From an uncultured Eubacteriales bacterium (lineage in GTDB: Bacteria > Bacillota > Clostridia > Christensenellales > Aristaeellaceae): a stretch of 64,000 nt of DNA. Under the pieces are notes generated by a model. That model did not search any database. It saw nothing but the letters and a program-made list of their open reading frames with translations, and was not told where the DNA came from. The translations under genes and the position numbers were made by a program. Where the stretch lies: positions 53,336-117,335 of the forward strand of contig CACWXY010000008.1 in assembly GCA_902764915.1 (NCBI GenBank). Direction: 5' to 3'. This document shows, piece after piece, positions 59,443-64,000 of this stretch (positions are counted from its first letter, which is position 1; each line of letters starts with the position of its first letter).

Positions 59443-59937
59443 TCATGCATTCAGTTTTTCTTGCAGATCAGCATTCTTTCGAATCACCGTCTCGCGCATT
59501 TCCTTCCGCTGGTCACTGAGTTTCTCATGCAATGCAGGATCTTCAACGGCCAGGATCTGTGCAGCCAGAATTGCCGCGTTTTTTGCTCCGTCAATGGCCA
59601 CTGTAGCAACCGGAATGCCGCTTGGCATCTGTACGGTCGAAAGCAGGGCATCCATGCCGTCCAGTGTCTTGGAAGATACCGGGATTCCGATGACCGGAAG
59701 CACGGTTCGAGCCGCCAGTGCACCGGCCAGATGCGCTGCCTTTCCGGCAGCCGCGATCAGTACACCGATTCCGTTCTGGTAAGCGTTTTCCGCAAATGCA
59801 GCCGCTTCATCCGGTGTACGATGTGCGGAATACACATGTACCTCATAGGGAATCTGAAGCTGACGAAGCGTCTCCATAGCACCTTGAACAATCCCCAGAT
59901 CGCTGTCGCTTCCCATGACGATGCCCACTCGTCTCAT
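59443..59937 (-). CDS. purE: N5-carboxyaminoimidazole ribonucleotide mutase
   Basis: Protein of 164 residues. '[17 protein letters not shown]' (substrate phosphate and ribose binding), '[11 protein letters not shown]' (catalytic Ser-Ala-His), '[16 protein letters not shown]' and '[19 protein letters not shown]' are the class I PurE signatures. It converts N5-CAIR to CAIR. ATG at 59937 has AAAGGAAG upstream; an in-frame ATG at 59943 is the alternative. It is the first gene of the operon and is preceded by PurBox-like sequences. Confidence 0.96.
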   Translation of the reverse strand: MRRVGIVMGSDSDLGIVQGAMETLRQLQIPYEVHVYSAHRTPDEAAAFAENAYQNGIGVLIAAAGKAAHLAGALAARTVLPVIGIPVSSKTLDGMDALLSTVQMPSGIPVATVAIDGAKNAAILAAQILAVEDPALHEKLSDQRKEMRETVIRKNADLQEKLNA

Positions 59938-59956
59938 ACACATCTTCCTTTCTAAA

Positions 59957-59969
59957 AAATACGAACATT
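59957..59969. promoter_or_regulatory. PurBox-like sequence (leader)
   Basis: AAATACGAACATT, one mismatch from the B. subtilis PurR consensus AWWWCCGAACWWT, about 20 bases before the purE start. Confidence 0.6.
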
Positions 59970-59998
59970 TACCATGGCTTAGGCCGAAAACATGGGCT

Positions 59999-60011
59999 AT
60001 TTCCGAACGGC
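59999..60011. promoter_or_regulatory. PurBox-like sequence at the transcription start
   Basis: ATTTCCGAAC plus GGC: the first ten positions fit the PurBox, the last three do not. It lies right after the -10 element. Confidence 0.5.
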
Positions 60012-60018
60012 CATGGGC

Positions 60019-60047
60019 ATTGTAACGAGGCTTACATCCTGTGTCAA
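60019..60047 (-). promoter_or_regulatory. Promoter of the pur operon
   Basis: On the minus strand TTGACA (60047-60042), 17-base spacer and TACAAT (60024-60019). It gives a leader of about 75 bases before purE. Confidence 0.88.
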
Positions 60048-60118
60048 CCCCGGAAAAACCAAAAGATGCACGCATTTCAGATAACATCAACCATATTTTA
60101 CCTTTGGAGAAAAAAGAA

Positions 60119-60131
60119 ATTTCCGAACATT
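60119..60131. promoter_or_regulatory. Perfect PurBox upstream of the pur promoter
   Basis: ATTTCCGAACATT matches AWWWCCGAACWWT at every position. It lies about 72 bases upstream of the pur -35 and about 25 bases from the terminator of the nucleoside-importer genes. Confidence 0.75.
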
Positions 60132-60156
60132 ATCGCGCATCGTGTTCTGTCTGTCG

Positions 60157-60186
60157 AAAAAAAGAACCGACAGACGCCGGTTCTTT
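60157..60186 (-). terminator. Terminator of the nucleoside importer operon
   Basis: On the minus strand AAGAACCG and CGGTTCTT form a stem with an 8-9 base loop followed by TTTTT, 11 bases past the stop at 60198. Confidence 0.88.
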
Positions 60187-60197
60187 TACAATGATCT

Positions 60198-61142
60198 TTA
60201 CTTGCTCTTGATATAGGGCTTTCCGTTCGCAGAAGGCACGCGGGACTTGCCGACAAACAGAATGAGTACAAGCACCGTCACCACATACGGGATCATGGAA
60301 ATAAGCTGCATGTTGACACCGGAAGATCCGCCCAGCACGACTTTTAAACCGGAACAGAATCCGAACAGCAGACACCCAAGCAGCGCACCATGGGGGCGGA
60401 ACTTGCCGAAGATAACGGCTGCAATGGCAATGAATCCCTGCCCGACAATGGAAATCGGACGGAACTGAGTGGAAATGGCCATCGTCACGCATGCGCCGCC
60501 CAGGCCAGAGAGAAAACCGGAAATGCACACACAGCCAAACCTCATGGCAATGACGTTGATGCCCAATGTTTCGCAGGCCTGCGGATGCTCACCGCAGGCA
60601 CGCAGACGAAGGCCAAAGCGCGTCTTATAGAAAACAAACCATACCACCAGCACAGCCAGAAAAACCAGATAGGTGGAGGCATAGGTGGCAAAGACATTGT
60701 CCATGAACCGCCCGAATACAGTAGAGGTATCGAAAAGGCCGGTAAAAAGTTTCGGAATCTTCTGGGTCGCCGTAAGCGGAACGGTATCGGTAGAATTGAA
60801 CATGACTTTGGCAATCATAATGACAATGCCCGGTCCCAGCATGTTGATTGCTGTACCTGCAATCGTCTGGTCCGCGCCGAGCTTTACCGTCGCCAAAGCA
60901 TGCAGCATGCCGAATAAGGCACCCGCCAGTCCGCCGCATAAAAAGCCAATCCACGGGTTTCCGGTAAAATACGCGATGACAGTACCCGTAAAGGCCCCGG
61001 CAGTCATCATGCCTTCAATACCAATGTTGACCACGCCGGATACTTCTGAAAAGCAGGAGCCCAGAGCGGCATAGAGAAGGGGTGTGGTATATACCAGCGT
61101 TGCATACAGAACAATCCCAAGCTCATTGATAAAGTTCGTCAT
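60198..61142 (-). CDS. Nucleoside-type ABC transporter permease (NupQ/YufQ-like)
   Basis: Protein of 314 residues, hydrophobic throughout. 'LLYAALGSCFSEVSGVVNIGIEGMMTAGAF' and 'YKTRFGLRLRACGEHPQACETLGINV' are the characteristic permease motifs of the branched-chain/ribose family as found in nucleoside importers (YufQ/NupQ). It pairs with the 368-residue permease and the double ATPase. The start overlaps the stop of that permease by 4 bases (ATGA). Downstream of it the operon ends at a terminator before the pur genes. Confidence 0.94.
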   Translation of the reverse strand: MTNFINELGIVLYATLVYTTPLLYAALGSCFSEVSGVVNIGIEGMMTAGAFTGTVIAYFTGNPWIGFLCGGLAGALFGMLHALATVKLGADQTIAGTAINMLGPGIVIMIAKVMFNSTDTVPLTATQKIPKLFTGLFDTSTVFGRFMDNVFATYASTYLVFLAVLVVWFVFYKTRFGLRLRACGEHPQACETLGINVIAMRFGCVCISGFLSGLGGACVTMAISTQFRPISIVGQGFIAIAAVIFGKFRPHGALLGCLLFGFCSGLKVVLGGSSGVNMQLISMIPYVVTVLVLILFVGKSRVPSANGKPYIKSK

Positions 61143-62245
61143 TTTGCTGCCTCCCCGCTTTTCGTGCCTGTAGCCTTTGTCTTCTTCAGATACTTGAGAT
61201 TCCGGAAGATCACGGAAATGGAGATAAAGAAGACAACCGTGCCTACAATCACGTTGATCAGCTGTGTCGGCGCACCTACCAGGTTCAGTTTACTGCCGCC
61301 ATAGATCAAAGCGCCGTAAAACACGCCGGCAATCAGAACGCCAAAGGGATTGGAACACCCCATCAGGGCGACTACAATGCCTGCAAAGCCGAAGCCTTCC
61401 TGCGAGGAAAAGACACTGATACGGTTTCCCATGCCCATCAGCTGCAGAGAACCTGCCAGTCCGGCCAGCGCACCGGATATCGCAAGGGCCGTAAGAATGG
61501 ATCGATTGACATTGATCCCTCCATACTCTGCAGCATGGCGATTGGCGCCGACAGCCTTGAGTTCATATCCCAATGTTGTCTTTTCAATCACAAGCCATAC
61601 AAGTATGGTAATGACAATCGCAATAATGAAACCCCAGTTAAATGTCGGAGCAAGACCCGCACTCTTGGTAAACTCCTTGGAAAAGAGCATGCTGGCATTG
61701 CTGGATATGTTCTTGGTCGCTTCCGCATTGCCGTCACTGTGTATGGCTGGAATACCGGCAATGAAATTGGACAGATAGAAAGCAATCCAGTTGAACATAA
61801 TCATGCTCAGTACTTCATTGATGCCCCACTTTGTCTTCAGGAAAGCCACAATAATGCCCCACAGGGCACCGGCCGCCATGGCAGCTGCAAAGCACATGGG
61901 GATCAGGAGAATCTTCGGGAGATTGCCAAAGAGAATGCCCACGCATGCCGCTGCAATCGATCCCATAACGAACTGCCCCTCGGCGCCGATATTGAACACG
62001 CCTGTCTTAAAGGAGAAAGCCACAGAAAGGCCTGCTACAATGTAGGGCACGGAATAAACGACAACATAGGTGAAACCCTTGAGACTGGTCACGGAACTGA
62101 CCAGTCTTCCATATGCTTCCCCAATGCTCAGTCCCATAACAGCCAGGAATACTGCACCGACCGCAAAGCCGAGAATAATGGAAAACAGAATATGGATAAA
62201 TGTTGTTTCCGCAACAAAATCCAGAAGCCCTTTTTTCTTGGTCAT
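61139..62245 (-). CDS. Nucleoside-type ABC transporter permease (NupP/YufP-like)
   Basis: Protein of 368 residues. Membrane protein with 'VFNIGAEGQFVMGSIAAACVGI' and 'KTTLGYELKAVGANRHAAEYGGINV', the permease motif with the conserved Glu-Gly-Gln loop, as in B. subtilis YufP/NupP. Together with the second permease it forms the nucleoside channel. It overlaps the ATPase gene upstream by 4 bases and the second permease downstream by 4, so all three are coupled. Confidence 0.94.
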   Translation of the reverse strand: MTKKKGLLDFVAETTFIHILFSIILGFAVGAVFLAVMGLSIGEAYGRLVSSVTSLKGFTYVVVYSVPYIVAGLSVAFSFKTGVFNIGAEGQFVMGSIAAACVGILFGNLPKILLIPMCFAAAMAAGALWGIIVAFLKTKWGINEVLSMIMFNWIAFYLSNFIAGIPAIHSDGNAEATKNISSNASMLFSKEFTKSAGLAPTFNWGFIIAIVITILVWLVIEKTTLGYELKAVGANRHAAEYGGINVNRSILTALAISGALAGLAGSLQLMGMGNRISVFSSQEGFGFAGIVVALMGCSNPFGVLIAGVFYGALIYGGSKLNLVGAPTQLINVIVGTVVFFISISVIFRNLKYLKKTKATGTKSGEAAK

Positions 62246-63759
62246 TCCTTTTTCCCTCCTGCCATCATAAGCCCCAGATCGTTCTCATTGGCTTCCCGGC
62301 CCGGGATGGAGCATACAATCTTACCGTCAAAAATAACATCAATCACATCGGACAGGCTCATGATTTCATCCAGTTCAAAGGAAACTAGAAGCACGGCCTT
62401 GCCTTTGTTGCGCTGGTGAACAATGTATTTATGCACATATTCAATGGCACCGACATCCAGACCGCGGGTAGGATTGACTGCAATCAGCAGGTCCTTATCA
62501 TTCTGCACTTCGCGGGCAATTATGACCTTCTGCTGATTCCCGCCGGACAAGGTGCCCGCTGGGCGCTTTTCACTCCCTGCCGGCCGAATGTCAAACTGTG
62601 AGATGGACTGCGACGCATGGGAAAAGATCGGTGTGCGCTGGAGGAATCCTTTCCTGGAAAAAGGATTCCTTTCATAATTCTGCAGGATCAGGTTGTCTTC
62701 AATCGAAAAGTCCAGCACAAGGCCATGCTTCTGTCTGTCAGCAGGAATGCTCGAAACACCGTGAATAAATCCAAAATCGGGGCTCTTATTGAAAATGCTG
62801 ACGCCGTTTACTGTCGCATCTCCCCGGGTTCCCTTGCGAAGACCGGTGAGAATTTCGACAAGCTCGGTCTGGCCATTCCCGTCAATGCCTGCAATGCCGA
62901 CGATTTCGCCTGCATGGACCTGGAGATTCAGGCCTTTCAGAATCTCTACGCCGCGATAGTCAACGCCATGGAGGTCACGTACGTCCAGTATGACCTTTCC
63001 AGGTGCCTGTTCTGGCTTATCGACCTGAAAGGTAACTTTCCGTCCGACCATCATGCTGGCCAGGTCATTCTCGTCGACGCTATCCACATCTACCGTATCA
63101 ATATACTTTCCCATACGGATAATAGTGCAGAAATCTGCCGACTCCTTTATTTCCTTCAGCTTATGGGTAATCAGTATGATGCTCTTCCCATCCGCTGTCA
63201 GATTGTGCATGATGCCGATCAGTTCCTCAATCTCCTGCGGTGTCAGAGAGGATGTGGGTTCGTCAAGGATCAGAATATCCGCTCCGCGGTAGAGCGCTTT
63301 GAGAATCTCCACGCGCTGCTGCATGCCCACTGAAATATCCTCGATCCTGGCATCCGGATCAATCGACAGACCATAGCGCTGAGAGATATCCACCACGTTT
63401 TTCCGTGCTGTGGCCATATCCAGCTTGATGCCTTTGACCGGTTCCGTCCCCAGAACGATGTTTTCGGTAACCGTAAAAGGCTGTACCAGCATGAAATGCT
63501 GATGAACCATACCGATACCGGCTTCGATGGCATCTCTGGGCGTATTCATGTCGATTTTCTGACCCTTGACCAGAATGTCACCGGATGTCGGTTTCAGAAG
63601 ACCATACAGCTGATTCATCAGCGTTGATTTTCCGGCCCCGTTTTCGCCGAGTATCGCATGAATTTCCCCTTTATGTACAGTCAGATTGATCCCGTCATTG
63701 GCCACGAAATCGCCAAAACGCTTGACAATATTTCGCATTTCAATGACAGGAACATTCAT
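62242..63759 (-). CDS. Nucleoside-type ABC transporter ATP-binding protein (double ABC domain, NupO/YufO-like)
   Basis: Protein of 505 residues with two ABC domains. The first has Walker A 'GENGAGKST', 'SVGMQQRVEILKAL' and 'DILILDEPTSSLTP'; the second has the degenerate 'GIDGNGQTE' in place of a P-loop, then 'LSGGNQQKVIIAREV' and 'NPTRGLDVGA'. This is the layout of sugar/nucleoside (CUT2/BMP-type) importers. ATG 63759 is given; a TTG at 63780 with AAGGGGG 8 bases upstream is a serious alternative. The binding lipoprotein (BmpA type) should lie beyond the window edge. Confidence 0.93.
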   Translation of the reverse strand: MNVPVIEMRNIVKRFGDFVANDGINLTVHKGEIHAILGENGAGKSTLMNQLYGLLKPTSGDILVKGQKIDMNTPRDAIEAGIGMVHQHFMLVQPFTVTENIVLGTEPVKGIKLDMATARKNVVDISQRYGLSIDPDARIEDISVGMQQRVEILKALYRGADILILDEPTSSLTPQEIEELIGIMHNLTADGKSIILITHKLKEIKESADFCTIIRMGKYIDTVDVDSVDENDLASMMVGRKVTFQVDKPEQAPGKVILDVRDLHGVDYRGVEILKGLNLQVHAGEIVGIAGIDGNGQTELVEILTGLRKGTRGDATVNGVSIFNKSPDFGFIHGVSSIPADRQKHGLVLDFSIEDNLILQNYERNPFSRKGFLQRTPIFSHASQSISQFDIRPAGSEKRPAGTLSGGNQQKVIIAREVQNDKDLLIAVNPTRGLDVGAIEYVHKYIVHQRNKGKAVLLVSFELDEIMSLSDVIDVIFDGKIVCSIPGREANENDLGLMMAGGKKE

Positions 63760-63800
63760 ATCCACATGCTCTTTTGACAAGGAATGTGCCCCCTTTATTC

Positions 63801-64000
63801 TCACGCCTGCCGAAACAAGACATTTCTCTTTTTCGGCCCAATCCAAACACGCATATGATAAAAGATTTCTCGGGTACCGTCAACCAGAATACCAGGTTCA
63901 CTCAGGACGATTTCACGAATGGAACGGCGGTATGATTTGTTGTCAAAATGCATGATGCTTTCACGCAAAAGATAATAAGCATGCATAAATACAGCACAAA
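63801..64000 (-). CDS. Partial open frame at the window edge, unrecognised
   Basis: The minus-strand frame is open from the edge at 64000 to the stop at 63801 (66 codons); the first ATG inside is at 63986, so it may be the C-terminal end of a gene upstream or a short protein. The readable part contains 'HFDNKSYRRSIREIVLSEPG' and 'GTREIFYHMRVWIG'; I recognise no family, and it does not look like a BmpA-type binding protein. It ends 20-40 bases before the ATPase start, as expected for an upstream operon member. Confidence 0.4.
   Translation of the reverse strand, partial: CAVFMHAYYLLRESIMHFDNKSYRRSIREIVLSEPGILVDGTREIFYHMRVWIGPKKRNVLFRQA

Noticed and set aside
57300..59519. A 739-codon plus-strand open frame
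   Set aside because: It runs antisense across purB, purO and purC, which are conserved and have ribosome sites; the antisense product resembles nothing and has no promoter or ribosome site.

Overview
The window looks like a chromosome segment of an anaerobic, low-to-mid-GC Firmicute of the class Clostridia, probably a gut or rumen plant-polysaccharide degrader. This rests on ribosomal protein L27 with a cleavable N-terminal extension beside its protease Prp, the CdaA-CdaR pair, an Asp23/FakA/RecG cluster, a CsoR-controlled copper ATPase, strong AGGAGG ribosome-binding sites with frequent TTG/GTG starts, near-consensus sigma-A promoters (TTGACA, 17 bp, TATAAT-like) and B. subtilis-type PurBoxes. 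I cannot name a species; an uncultured Christensenellales-like lineage is only a guess. No rRNA, CRISPR array, insertion sequence, integrase or phage structural gene was seen.

Layout. 1-6.6 kb: the 3' part of an operon with a giant protein (open at the window edge) that ends in a degenerate STAND-type NTPase-like region, plus a partner carrying a HEPN-type RNxxxH motif. I do not recognise it as a named system, and it is the best candidate here for an undescribed, possibly defence-related system. 6.6-14 kb: hydrolases, tRNA-Trp, an M18 aminopeptidase, a HAD phosphatase, the rplU-prp-rpmA operon with its leader, and a DUF554 membrane protein. 13.8-18.8 kb: rfbC, a Na/Pi cotransporter, a three-domain nucleotidyltransferase-cytidylyltransferase-PEP mutase (phosphonate synthesis) and a VanZ-like protein. 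19-25 kb: a pectin locus with an IclR regulator, a pectinesterase-GH105 fusion, a GH28 polygalacturonase and a KdgK-like kinase. 25-29 kb: two tRNA-Met genes, a MarR regulator, and csoR-copA with two operators. 29-33 kb: oxidoreductase, DMT transporter, shikimate-kinase-like protein, HD protein and tRNA-Arg.

33-41.4 kb: a carbohydrate ABC importer (binding protein, two permeases, ATPase) encoded downstream of a secreted GH13-GH53-CBM61-like fusion, so one polypeptide appears to attack both alpha-glucan and beta-1,4-galactan, next to an importer for oligosaccharides. 41.4-56.3 kb: mostly housekeeping genes: ppk, recG, fakA, asp23, a GT2 glycosyltransferase, histidinol phosphatase, RlmA-like and RsmF-like rRNA methyltransferases, DegV, and cdaR/cdaA. 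56.4-60.1 kb: purE-purC-purO-purB under a strong promoter with PurBoxes; IMP cyclohydrolase is the PurO type. 60.2-64 kb: a nucleoside-type ABC importer (two permeases and a double ATPase), whose binding protein is not in the window.

Themes: plant cell-wall polysaccharides (pectin, galactan, starch) are broken down and imported; purine synthesis and nucleoside uptake sit side by side; several proteins are fusions of activities normally on separate chains.
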